From NCBI GenBank assembly GCA_946623755.1, contig CAMORK010000002.1:49748-113747 (forward strand): a DNA stretch of 64,000 bases, in the 5' to 3' direction. The stretch comes from an uncultured Butyrivibrio sp. Its GTDB lineage: Bacteria; Bacillota; Clostridia; Lachnospirales; Lachnospiraceae. A model generated the notes under the pieces. The model had not been told where the DNA came from. It saw nothing but the letters and a program-made list of their open reading frames with translations, and did not search any database. Position 1 is the first letter of the stretch. Each line of letters starts with the position of its first letter. Position numbers and translations under genes: made by a program. Below, piece after piece: positions 20,844 through 29,686 of this stretch.

Positions 20844-20848
20844 GCTTT

Positions 20849-21565
20849 TTATCTTCTTCTGTTATTTAAGGCTATGAGTCTAAGGAGCTGTATAACCGCT
20901 GATGCTGCGCTGGCAACATAGGTCATGGCTGCAGCAGTGAGGACTTTCCTGGAAGAATCAACTTCTTCCGTTCCAAGAATCCCATAGTCTTCCAGCATTA
21001 CCAGAGCTCTGTGAGAAGCATTAAACTCAACCGGCAGGGTTACAACCTGGAACAGAACTGCCAGAGAGAAAACCCAGATACCGATGGTAATAAGCGGTGA
21101 AAAGCTAAATAACATTCCCAAAAGAATAATAGGGATTCCGGCTTTCGACCCTATGCTCGCAGCCGGTAATATTGCTGACCTTATCTGAAGCGGGACATAA
21201 CCGGTGTGATGCTGAAGGACATGACCGCATTCATGAGCAGCAACACCGACTGCCGCAACCGAATTTGATCCATAAGTCGAATCTGACAGATTAACCGTTT
21301 TTGTTCTGGGATCGTAGTTGTCGGTAAGATTACCCGGAACATGCTGTACAGCCACATCGGTTATCCCGTTTCGCCTTAAGATCTCCATTGCAGCCATAGC
21401 CCCTGTCATACCGCTCATGCTTCGAATTCTGTTGTATTTTTTATAAACTGATGAAACCCTTGCGCTGGCCACCATGCAGATAATGGCCATTATTATTGTA
21501 AGAATATACATGGGATCTATGCCAATCCCATATCCGTATCCCATTCTTCCCATTCCGTAATACAT
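20849..21565 (-). CDS. Zinc metallopeptidase (Zn_peptidase_2 / YugP-like)
   Basis: VAAHECGHVLQH zinc motif with membrane segments. Confidence 0.9.
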   Translation of the reverse strand: MYYGMGRMGYGYGIGIDPMYILTIIMAIICMVASARVSSVYKKYNRIRSMSGMTGAMAAMEILRRNGITDVAVQHVPGNLTDNYDPRTKTVNLSDSTYGSNSVAAVGVAAHECGHVLQHHTGYVPLQIRSAILPAASIGSKAGIPIILLGMLFSFSPLITIGIWVFSLAVLFQVVTLPVEFNASHRALVMLEDYGILGTEEVDSSRKVLTAAAMTYVASAASAVIQLLRLIALNNRRR

Positions 21566-21604
21566 ATTGCCTTGTCACCTCATTTCTGTCCGGTAGGTAA
21601 TCTG

Positions 21605-22597
21605 TCAGCCAAGGACAGTTCCTATTTCTATTTTATTGCCAAGAAGGAAGGACTTTACATCCATTCTCTTTTTGCCTTCAAGCTGGACCTCTGTGATCTT
21701 AAGATATCCGTCTCCTGTAAGAACCACGAATGAATCTTTTAAAACCGCTATGATGCTTCCGTAAGCTTTCGCCTTCTCAAGCTCTTTTGCCCGGGCAGCA
21801 TCCCCCGGAGTAAGACTGTTACAAAGATAGCCGAAATCAAGTGGTGAAAGAGCCTTGGCATGCCAGATCTTCAGCATCTTACCTCCAAGCGAAGTGAAAG
21901 CTGAAGGCCATGGATTAAGGCCTCTTATAAGATTTCTGATAGTCTCCGCATCTTTTGAAAAATCTATTTTTCCCATGTCTTTGGAGAGCTTGCCGCACTT
22001 GGTGGCAAGGGCTTCGTCCTGAGGGATTGGAGTAAGCTCACCCTTTTCAATCTTAGGAAGAGCTTCAACAATAAGTTCTCCTCCGAGCTTAGAAAGTTTA
22101 TCAAAAAGACTTCCTCCGGTCTCCTCCTCATCAATCTTTATCTCTCTCTGTAGGAGGATATCACCGGTGTCCATTCCTGCTGCCATCTGCATGATGGTGA
22201 CACCTGTGGTCTTCTTGCCGTCAATGATTGCCTGCTGGATAGGCGCTGCTCCTCTGTACTCAGGAAGGATGGATGCGTGGATATTGACGCAGCCAAACCT
22301 TGGAATATCCAGGATCTCCTGGGACAGGATCTGTCCAAATGCAGCAACCACGAATATATCGGCATCGATGGTCTTAAGATAGTCAACGTGCTCCTGCTGC
22401 TTGATCTTAACAGGCTGAAAAACCGGAATATCATGCTCCAAGGCACACACCTTTACATCGCAGGGCTGGAGTTCTCCGCTTCTTCCCTTTGGCTTATCCG
22501 GCTGTGTCACTACAAGTACAACCTCGTGTCCGGCTTCAATTATTTTTTCAAGGGCTGACCTGGCAAAGTCAGGGGTACCCATAAATACTATTTTCAT
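21605..22597 (-). CDS. fmt: Methionyl-tRNA formyltransferase
   Basis: MKIVFMGTPDFA, NIHASILPEYRGAAPIQQAI, GVTIMQMAAGMDTGDIL. Confidence 0.96.
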   Translation of the reverse strand: MKIVFMGTPDFARSALEKIIEAGHEVVLVVTQPDKPKGRSGELQPCDVKVCALEHDIPVFQPVKIKQQEHVDYLKTIDADIFVVAAFGQILSQEILDIPRFGCVNIHASILPEYRGAAPIQQAIIDGKKTTGVTIMQMAAGMDTGDILLQREIKIDEEETGGSLFDKLSKLGGELIVEALPKIEKGELTPIPQDEALATKCGKLSKDMGKIDFSKDAETIRNLIRGLNPWPSAFTSLGGKMLKIWHAKALSPLDFGYLCNSLTPGDAARAKELEKAKAYGSIIAVLKDSFVVLTGDGYLKITEVQLEGKKRMDVKSFLLGNKIEIGTVLG

Positions 22598-22664
22598 ATT
22601 ATCCCGCTCCTTTTTGACAGACTCAATTATAGCACGTTTTTATAATTCATGTCCTGCCCATGAA

Positions 22665-22699
22665 AAAAGCCCGAGATGAATATGTCATCCCGAGCTTTT
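22665..22699. terminator. Hairpin terminator after the 658-aa surface protein gene
   Basis: aaaagcccgagatga / tcatcccgagctttt stem. Confidence 0.78.
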
Positions 22700-22718
22700 C
22701 CCTATTTCTATTCTGTTA

Positions 22719-24695
22719 TTAAGCGATCTCCTGACCACCTAAAACAGCCAGAAGTCTTAAGTAGCCACAATATCCATGCTCATCCAGAAGGCTCATTACA
22801 TCATAGCCTGCAGGAATTACAACTTTGTACTGCTTGCCGCCATAGCTGAATACAACGTTTACATCAACATCGCTTCTTGAAGAAATGGCCTGCATCATAG
22901 CTGTATCAAATACAGAAAGTTTATTGGATATGATATTTAATGCTCCGTTCTGAGGTACTGACTGAACGTTGGCAATAACTGCATCTTTATACTGTGCAAC
23001 TGATATCTTACCGAAATTAAATGTAGCTGTCTGAGCAGGTCTGTCTCCGCTAACCTTAGAAACAAGCTCTGCTGTCTTCTGATCAGAAGATGCTGAGTTT
23101 GCATTTGTAACCACTACGCCTTCCTCCTGAGCCTGAGGCTCAGCCTTTTCCTGAGTCTGAGATGCAACCTCCTCAACCACTACCTCATAAGAAGTCTCCT
23201 CCTGTGCTGCTTCGGCCACCGGACGAAGAACAGCCTTAATATTGATTCCGCCTCTTACATCGTTAAGTGTCAGTGAAAAGGTTCCATCACCGTTATCTAC
23301 CACAGTTACATTATTACCGCCATCAATTGTATATCCTTCCGGAAGATTTGCAGCAACACCAAATGCCTGATTGATCTTTGTTGTCAGAATATCCTGCTCA
23401 GCAACAGTTGACTGTGTAGCATTTACTCTGATGCCATATTGCTCATTGGATGCGTCATCCTGTTTGATGATGTAGTTGATGGCATTTACGATTGTGTTAT
23501 ATGCAACCTGGTATGCATCATAATTCCGAATAGTATCTCCGTCTTCATATCTGCCATCTGTTATCGCCTTGGGTGCATCAATAGCATACACTGTGATTTC
23601 AGGAATCTCTTTTGCAAAAGCCTTGCCGGCCTTTTCATTCTTTTCTTCAGTAGTACCGGTCTCATCTTCAATATAGTAATCCATTTCATAATCACTGCCG
23701 ATATTTATACCGACTTCGTCAGCCTTTATAGTACCCAGAACCACAATTGAACCGGATCTTCCGTTTTTATCAGGATAGCTGGTTGTTATACTGATTCCGT
23801 AGTCCTGTCCTGATACATTACCGCCAACTACAATATTACCCTCTCCATCAGTATATATACCGTTACCATTCGTATATGAAAATCCGAAATGCTCTCTGTT
23901 AGTATATGACTCGACATAGGGCTCCCTGACGATACTTCCGTTTTCGTATCTCCTCACATTACCATATTCGTCTACAGCATCTCTCATTTTGATGACTGCA
24001 CCGTTATTAGCATCATAAAGCCATCCGGAATCTACTCTTTCCTGACCGTTAGACACAACATCTCCTCCTACATAAAGAGAAGACTCGCCCATTACAAAAG
24101 CTCCATTCATACCGGCCACAACGTCACCACCGACGCTTACACTTCCACCGTTATCTACACTTACACCTGAACCTGCTCCGCCTGAAACTGTTTCAGTCTC
24201 ATAATCCCATAACTTAGTCACATTACCGGTTTCGCGATTATACATGGTGTCATATCCGCCCATTTCATGCCTGTCTGTGATAATTCTGGATCCATCCACA
24301 TTGCCGTCAATGTTAACTGTTGCGCCGGTAGTAGCGGTAACCAGTCCGTTATAATTTCCACCGGTTGCAAGAGAGTTATCTCCGTTAGAAACTACATCAC
24401 CGGATATATTTACATCACTATTATTATAAGCAGTAACCTGCCCCTCAACAGATCCGTTTACAGTAACGTCCTGCCCAAAAGTCTGAATAGCACCCGTACT
24501 AAAATCATCTGTGGCTTCAACAACTACATCACCCGGAACAACAATAGGCTGCTCCTCTGTGTCACTGCTACCAATAACAGTCTCTGTCACAGCAGGCTCC
24601 CCTTCAAAAGCATAAGAAGAAAATCCGGCAGTTGCTAACATTGAAATAACCATTGCTGTTGCAGTAATACTAGCTAAAACCTTTCTGTACATCAC
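22719..24695 (-). CDS. Secreted repetitive surface protein of unknown function
   Basis: N-terminal signal (VLASITATAMVISMLATAGFSSYAFE); Gly/Asn/Val-rich repeating GDVVSNG / VSVGGDVV segments suggesting beta-solenoid; separate C-terminal domain. Confidence 0.7.
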   Translation of the reverse strand: MMYRKVLASITATAMVISMLATAGFSSYAFEGEPAVTETVIGSSDTEEQPIVVPGDVVVEATDDFSTGAIQTFGQDVTVNGSVEGQVTAYNNSDVNISGDVVSNGDNSLATGGNYNGLVTATTGATVNIDGNVDGSRIITDRHEMGGYDTMYNRETGNVTKLWDYETETVSGGAGSGVSVDNGGSVSVGGDVVAGMNGAFVMGESSLYVGGDVVSNGQERVDSGWLYDANNGAVIKMRDAVDEYGNVRRYENGSIVREPYVESYTNREHFGFSYTNGNGIYTDGEGNIVVGGNVSGQDYGISITTSYPDKNGRSGSIVVLGTIKADEVGINIGSDYEMDYYIEDETGTTEEKNEKAGKAFAKEIPEITVYAIDAPKAITDGRYEDGDTIRNYDAYQVAYNTIVNAINYIIKQDDASNEQYGIRVNATQSTVAEQDILTTKINQAFGVAANLPEGYTIDGGNNVTVVDNGDGTFSLTLNDVRGGINIKAVLRPVAEAAQEETSYEVVVEEVASQTQEKAEPQAQEEGVVVTNANSASSDQKTAELVSKVSGDRPAQTATFNFGKISVAQYKDAVIANVQSVPQNGALNIISNKLSVFDTAMMQAISSRSDVDVNVVFSYGGKQYKVVIPAGYDVMSLLDEHGYCGYLRLLAVLGGQEIA

Positions 24696-24904
24696 ACAAA
24701 TACCTCCGATTGATTTGCATTTTTTATAAAGACTTTTTCATTAACCATTTTCATAGCTGCGCTCACGCAACAAAGTCATAATAATCCTTCGGAGTATGTG
24801 GAATCTATAAAAAAATCATTAAATTCACTCTTAAACGCAACACATTATCACAAAAAAACGTATACCCCGGAAACTTAATTTCACATGGCTTTTTAAGCAA
24901 AAAA

Positions 24905-24929
24905 GATGCAACCCTTATCAGGTCGCATC
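24905..24929 (-). terminator. Intrinsic terminator overlapping the end of def
   Basis: Minus strand gatgcgacc-tgataa..gggttgcatc followed by ttttttgc; the stem starts in the last sense codons of def. Confidence 0.78.
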
Positions 24930-25436
24930 TCCGTTTTCTTCATATTCTTTTTCCTGCTGAGCTACAAGGTCTTCATTGTCTACAAGATCTCCTTCTACCT
25001 TCTCAACATACATGTGACCGTCAAGGTGATCAAGCTCATGGCAGATTGCTCTGGCGAGAAGCTCCTCGCCCTCAATTTCATATTCGTTGCCGTCAAGGTC
25101 CATTGCTCTGGCCCTTACGTGATTCGGTCTTGTTACGATACCGGATTTACCGGGAAGTGAAAGACATCCCTCGTATCCTGTCTGCTCTCCATCCTTCTCA
25201 AGGATAACCGGATTTATCATTACAAGCGGCTGGTCTGCCTCCGGCGATACGTCAATTACAACGATTCTCTTAAGAACACCAACCTGTGGTGCTGCAAGTC
25301 CTACGCCGTTTGCATCATACATGGTATCGAGCATGTCCTCTACAAGCTCACGTACCCTTGGTGTTATCTCTTTGACTTCCCTGCACTCCTTGGCAAGAAC
25401 GTCATCTCCATATTCTCTGATTTGTCTTAATGCCAT
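24918..25436 (-). CDS. def: Peptide deformylase
   Basis: GVGLAAPQVG, EGCLSLPG, ICHELDHLDG. Confidence 0.97.
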   Translation of the reverse strand: MALRQIREYGDDVLAKECREVKEITPRVRELVEDMLDTMYDANGVGLAAPQVGVLKRIVVIDVSPEADQPLVMINPVILEKDGEQTGYEGCLSLPGKSGIVTRPNHVRARAMDLDGNEYEIEGEELLARAICHELDHLDGHMYVEKVEGDLVDNEDLVAQQEKEYEENGDAT

Positions 25437-25489
25437 TTCTTACTCCTATATAAATATTAAAATCTGAATTTAAATTGTACGTAACCTAA

Positions 25490-27754
25490 TCATACGGTAT
25501 GCATGGGGTCAAAGTCAAATTGCACTGTAATTGTCTTTAACCTGCCCATAGCTTCAAGCTCCTTGATATAGCTCTCCAGCATGTCCTTAAGGCCTACCAG
25601 AGCGTTATAGTCATCAAGCTTAACATACAATACTATTCTGAATACATCGTTAATCTTACCTATATTGCCAAATGCCGGTCCGATGAAGACCGCGCCAGTT
25701 ACCTTCTGCTGTTCCATTACAGCCCGAAGTCTTGTGGCAAACTGCATTCCCTCATCTTCGTCCCTGCTAAAGAGCTGAACACACATCATGTGCGATACAG
25801 GCGGATAACGAAGAAGCTTCCTGTAGGATATTTCCTCCTGATAAAAAGACAAGTAGTCCTGCCTCGACGCTGTCTGAATGCTGTAGTGCTCAGGCTGATA
25901 GCTCTGTATTACTACGTTTCCGGGCTTTGTGCCTCTTCCGGCTCTTCCGGCAGCTTGCGTAAGGAGCTGGAAAGTTCGCTCGCTGGCTCTAAAGTCACTG
26001 GCATAGAGCGACATATCTGCAGCAAGGATTCCCACCAGAGTGACATCAGGAAAATCATGGCCCTTTACTATCATCTGTGTTCCCACGAGAACATCCGCTT
26101 CTCTGTTTGCAAAGGCAGACAGTATTTTGTCATAGCTTCCCTTGGTCCTCGTAGTATCAGCATCCATCCTAAGAACCCTTGCCTGTGGCCAGAATTTTTT
26201 TACTTCATCCTCAATCTGCTGTGTTCCTGCCCTGAAGGACGATACATACTTAGAACCACACTTCGGACATATCTTAGGTCTAGGCTCCTCATGTCCGCAG
26301 TAGTGACATACAAGCCTTCCCCCTCTGTGTTCTGACAAAGACACATCACAGTGAGGGCACTTAAAGACATGACCACAGGATCTGCAGGAGACAAACCCTG
26401 CAAGACCTCTTCTGTTGATAAAGAGCATGGCCTGCTCACCCTTTGAAAGTCTGTCTGCCATCAGCTCCTGAAGTCTTAATGAGAAGATTGACCTGTTTCC
26501 GGCTCTTAGCTCCTCTCTGAGGTCAGCAATCTCAACCTCCGGAAGTGTGCCTCCCGTAAGCCTTCTGTTTAATTCAAAAAGATGATACTCTCCGGTAGTG
26601 GCTCGATAATATGACTCAAGCGAAGGAGTAGCAGAGCCCAGCACAACGCATGCTCCGTCGGGAAGCAGCTTTGCAAGCTCAATCGCTGTTTCTCTTGCAT
26701 GATATTTGGGAGCATTGTCACTCTTATACGTCTGCTCATGCTCCTCGTCAATGATTATTATTCCTGTATTTGGAAACGGTGTGAAAAGAGCTGATCTCGG
26801 CCCTATGATTATATCTATATCACCACACCTTGCCCTCTCCATCTGGTCAAACTTCTCCCCCGGAGAAAGCGATGAATTCATCACGGAAACTCTGTCTCCG
26901 AAGTGTCTGTAAAAGCGCATGAGAGTCTGATAAGTGAGTGCTATCTCAGGAATCAGGACAATTGCCTGCTTCCCTCGCTTTATCATGTTATCTATGAGCG
27001 CTATATAAACCTCTGTCTTGCCGCTTCCCGTGATTCCGTGGATCAGATAAGTATCTCTTTTGCCATTGTCGTAGTCATTACTTACGGTGTCAACTATACT
27101 CTGCTGTTCAGGACTCAGAATCTTATCTTCATATCTTGCAGAAGTCCCTGCTATCGGAGTTCTGAAATACTCTTCACTGTCTATCCTTATAATCCCTGCT
27201 TCGCTCATACTCTTAAGGGTCTGGGAGCTCACACCGAGCTTATCCGTTATAAGCTCATAGGGGATCCTCTCGTCGCTATTATCAAGGAGTTCCTTCAGGA
27301 TCCTCTCTCTGGCCTTCTGCTTCTTCCTTATACACTCATAGTACGCCTCTGTTGCCTCCCTTAGTGGCATACGCAGGGATACAAACTTATGAACCTGCCT
27401 CTTCATCTTCTTGCAGGATGGGAGCACAGTCTTAAGGGCAGCATTCATGGTACCGCCATAGTTTCTCTTCATCCAGGCGGCAAGCTTAATGGATATATCA
27501 TCGGCAGAAGTCATATCCTTAGACACTGCTATGATCTCTTTAATCTTATCCGGATCCCAGTTTGCCTCATCCGTAAGCTCGATCACATACCCCTTTCTCT
27601 GGGTATCCCCCTTACCAAAAGGCACAATAACACAATCTCCGACAGCCACCTTTCCTCTTAACCTGTCCGGAATTCTATACTGAAAAAGTCTATCAACTTT
27701 CTCATGGGATATATCAATTATTATATTCGCGTAAAGTGCTGCTTCTCTTTCCAA
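25490..27754 (-). CDS. priA: Primosomal protein N' (replication restart helicase)
   Basis: Helicase motifs GITGSGKTEVY, IIIDEEHEQTYKSD, GSATPSLES; Zn cysteines CRSCGHVFKCPHCDVSL / CHYCGHEEPRPKICPKCGS; AAGRAGRG. Confidence 0.96.
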   Translation of the reverse strand: MEREAALYANIIIDISHEKVDRLFQYRIPDRLRGKVAVGDCVIVPFGKGDTQRKGYVIELTDEANWDPDKIKEIIAVSKDMTSADDISIKLAAWMKRNYGGTMNAALKTVLPSCKKMKRQVHKFVSLRMPLREATEAYYECIRKKQKARERILKELLDNSDERIPYELITDKLGVSSQTLKSMSEAGIIRIDSEEYFRTPIAGTSARYEDKILSPEQQSIVDTVSNDYDNGKRDTYLIHGITGSGKTEVYIALIDNMIKRGKQAIVLIPEIALTYQTLMRFYRHFGDRVSVMNSSLSPGEKFDQMERARCGDIDIIIGPRSALFTPFPNTGIIIIDEEHEQTYKSDNAPKYHARETAIELAKLLPDGACVVLGSATPSLESYYRATTGEYHLFELNRRLTGGTLPEVEIADLREELRAGNRSIFSLRLQELMADRLSKGEQAMLFINRRGLAGFVSCRSCGHVFKCPHCDVSLSEHRGGRLVCHYCGHEEPRPKICPKCGSKYVSSFRAGTQQIEDEVKKFWPQARVLRMDADTTRTKGSYDKILSAFANREADVLVGTQMIVKGHDFPDVTLVGILAADMSLYASDFRASERTFQLLTQAAGRAGRGTKPGNVVIQSYQPEHYSIQTASRQDYLSFYQEEISYRKLLRYPPVSHMMCVQLFSRDEDEGMQFATRLRAVMEQQKVTGAVFIGPAFGNIGKINDVFRIVLYVKLDDYNALVGLKDMLESYIKELEAMGRLKTITVQFDFDPMHTV

Positions 27755-27796
27755 GTGTAACTCCTTTACGTATTCAGTCTCAAAAACATATAGGCT

Positions 27797-27802
27797 ATTA
27801 TA
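27797..27802 (-). promoter_or_regulatory. Extended -10 element of putative priA promoter
   Basis: Minus strand TGGTATAAT between the foldback element and the priA start. Confidence 0.5.
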
Positions 27803-27856
27803 CCACGCCCTAATCCGATTCCTTAGACGATCTCATCTAAACGTAAATTATTTGAA

Positions 27857-28045
27857 GGCGGCTCTGACTGGAGGGCTCCCGGCCAATATATGTGAGAATT
27901 TTTGAGTCTTGTCCTGCGGAGATGAGACCTATCAATTTCTTAGTGCCTATGCACGTAGAAATTGATGTCCAGGGCTCAGTGGAGCGCTTAGGACAACGAG
28001 AAAATGATCACATATATTGGCCGGGAGCCCCCAGGCAGAGCCGCC
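27857..28045. repeat. ~189 bp near-complete inverted repeat (foldback / structured RNA candidate)
   Basis: Outer arms 27857-27895 and 28008-28045 match with one substitution and one 1-nt bulge; inner partial pairing ttgtcct/aggacaa; apical perfect stem atcaatttct/agaaattgat enclosing gtgc-ctat-gcac. Confidence 0.85.
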
Positions 28046-28057
28046 CCAAGTCCTTCA

Positions 28058-29545
28058 TCATTTGCGTTCGTTGAGGATTTCCTGGATGAGTTCGCGCTCG
28101 TCCATGTGGTATTTGACGCCCTTGATCTCCTGGTAGTCCTCGTGGCCCTTGCCGGCGAGAACAATGATGTCACCCTGCTCGCCATGGTCGATGGCATAAG
28201 CTATGGCTTCCTTGCGGTCAGTGATCTTGATGTATTTGCCATCGGTTTTTTTGATGCCGGTCTCGATGTCATTTATTATGTCCTCCGGCTCCTCAAAACG
28301 AGGATTGTCAGATGTGATTATGGTGAAGTCCGCATATCTTCCGGAGACCTCTCCCATCTCAAAGCGGCGGAGCTTACTTCTGTTGCCGCCACAGCCAAAG
28401 AGACAGATAAGTCTGTTGGGGCGATAATCGCGAAGTGTTGTCAAAAGAGATTTAAGCGCCATTGCATTGTGGGCGTAGTCAATCATCAGTGTGAAATCAT
28501 CAGATACCTTGACCATCTCTATTCTGCCCTTAACCTTGGCATCCTTGAGTGCAGGAGCAATCTGCTCAGGGCTGCAGCCAAAGTGCCTTGCAACAGCAAT
28601 TGCGCACAATGCGTTGTATACACTGAACTTGCCGGGATTCGTGATCTCCGCATGCATGTTGATAAGTCCCTCTGTGTCAAAGAATACTCCCAGATTACCG
28701 GGTTTTCTGATGTATGCAAGATTGATGGCGCGAATATCCACATCATTATTAAAGCCATAAGTTTCAACATCACAGGTGTGACCTTCAAGAATATCCTCGG
28801 TATGAATATCGTCTCCGTTGCAGATACCTACCTTGCACTGTTTAAAGAGAAGGCCTTTACAGTGCATGTAATCCTCAAAGTCCTTGTGTTCATTAGGGCC
28901 AATGTGATCCGGCTCAATATTGGTAAAGATTCCGATATCAAATATAAATCCCTGACTTCTGTGAAGCATAAGTCCCTGAGAAGAGACCTCCATGACTACC
29001 GCATCACATCCGGCTTCTACCATTCTGGACATGTACTCCTGTAAAGTATACGACTCAGGTGTTGTATTCTCGGCATGAATATGCTCATCACCGATTATAA
29101 CCTCTATAGTTCCGATAAGTCCTACTTTGTATCCCGCATTCTCAAGCATGCTCCTGATGAGATATGTTGTAGTTGTCTTGCCCTTGGTTCCTGTTATACC
29201 TATTGTCTTAAGTTTGGAAGCCGGGTGATCAAAATATGCAGCTGAAATAAAAGCCATGGCATATCTGGTGTCTGCGACTCTTATAACAGGCAGCTCTGAG
29301 CTTTCCGGGAGCTCAACATCAGATTCTGCAACAATAGCTGCCGCATTTTTCTCAGCTGCGTCTGCCGCACAGGAATGCCCGTCAAAATTTGCACCCTTAA
29401 TACAGATAAAGAGCGATCCCTCTTCAATTTTCCTGTTATCATTTATTACATTTTTAATCTCGATATCAGCCGCATTTAGTTCTCTGTTACTATTTCCTGC
29501 AGTGATTCTGTATTCAAGTCCTTCCAGCAGTTTTTCAAGCTTCAT
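28058..29545 (-). CDS. murE: UDP-N-acetylmuramyl tripeptide synthase MurE
   Basis: GITGTKGKTTTTYLI, DYAHNAMALKSLL, SDNPRFEEP (DNPR motif, associated with meso-diaminopimelate use). Start set at MKLEKLLEG, inside the longer ORF-track entry (29710). Confidence 0.94.
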   Translation of the reverse strand: MKLEKLLEGLEYRITAGNSNRELNAADIEIKNVINDNRKIEEGSLFICIKGANFDGHSCAADAAEKNAAAIVAESDVELPESSELPVIRVADTRYAMAFISAAYFDHPASKLKTIGITGTKGKTTTTYLIRSMLENAGYKVGLIGTIEVIIGDEHIHAENTTPESYTLQEYMSRMVEAGCDAVVMEVSSQGLMLHRSQGFIFDIGIFTNIEPDHIGPNEHKDFEDYMHCKGLLFKQCKVGICNGDDIHTEDILEGHTCDVETYGFNNDVDIRAINLAYIRKPGNLGVFFDTEGLINMHAEITNPGKFSVYNALCAIAVARHFGCSPEQIAPALKDAKVKGRIEMVKVSDDFTLMIDYAHNAMALKSLLTTLRDYRPNRLICLFGCGGNRSKLRRFEMGEVSGRYADFTIITSDNPRFEEPEDIINDIETGIKKTDGKYIKITDRKEAIAYAIDHGEQGDIIVLAGKGHEDYQEIKGVKYHMDERELIQEILNERK

Positions 29546-29647
29546 CTGTTGACCTCCGAATTTTAATATTTTCGTCACAATTGCGACACAAATGTGTATT
29601 ATATTATTTTTATAGATGTGAACTAGCTCACATCTCCCCCTCATAAG

Positions 29648-29686
29648 AAACCGCAAACACACGCTTGTCGTGTGTTTTTGTGGTTT
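29648..29686 (-). terminator. Hairpin terminator overlapping the recJ stop codon
   Basis: aaaccgcaaacacacg / cgtgtgtttttgtggttt stem. Confidence 0.65.

Noticed and set aside
24700-24900. Possible c-di-GMP riboswitch upstream of the 658-aa surface protein
   Set aside because: Only a short gttgcg-tgag-cgcagc hairpin and loose similarity; conserved tetraloop-receptor and GCAAA-type core not found.
27857-28045. Insertion sequence or MITE with target-site duplication
   Set aside because: Strong inverted repeats but no transposase and no convincing direct repeat at the flanks; kept as a foldback of unknown type.
28004-29044. 346-aa plus-strand ORF antisense to murE
   Set aside because: Lies entirely opposite a clear MurE and the foldback element; no recognisable domain; shadow ORF.
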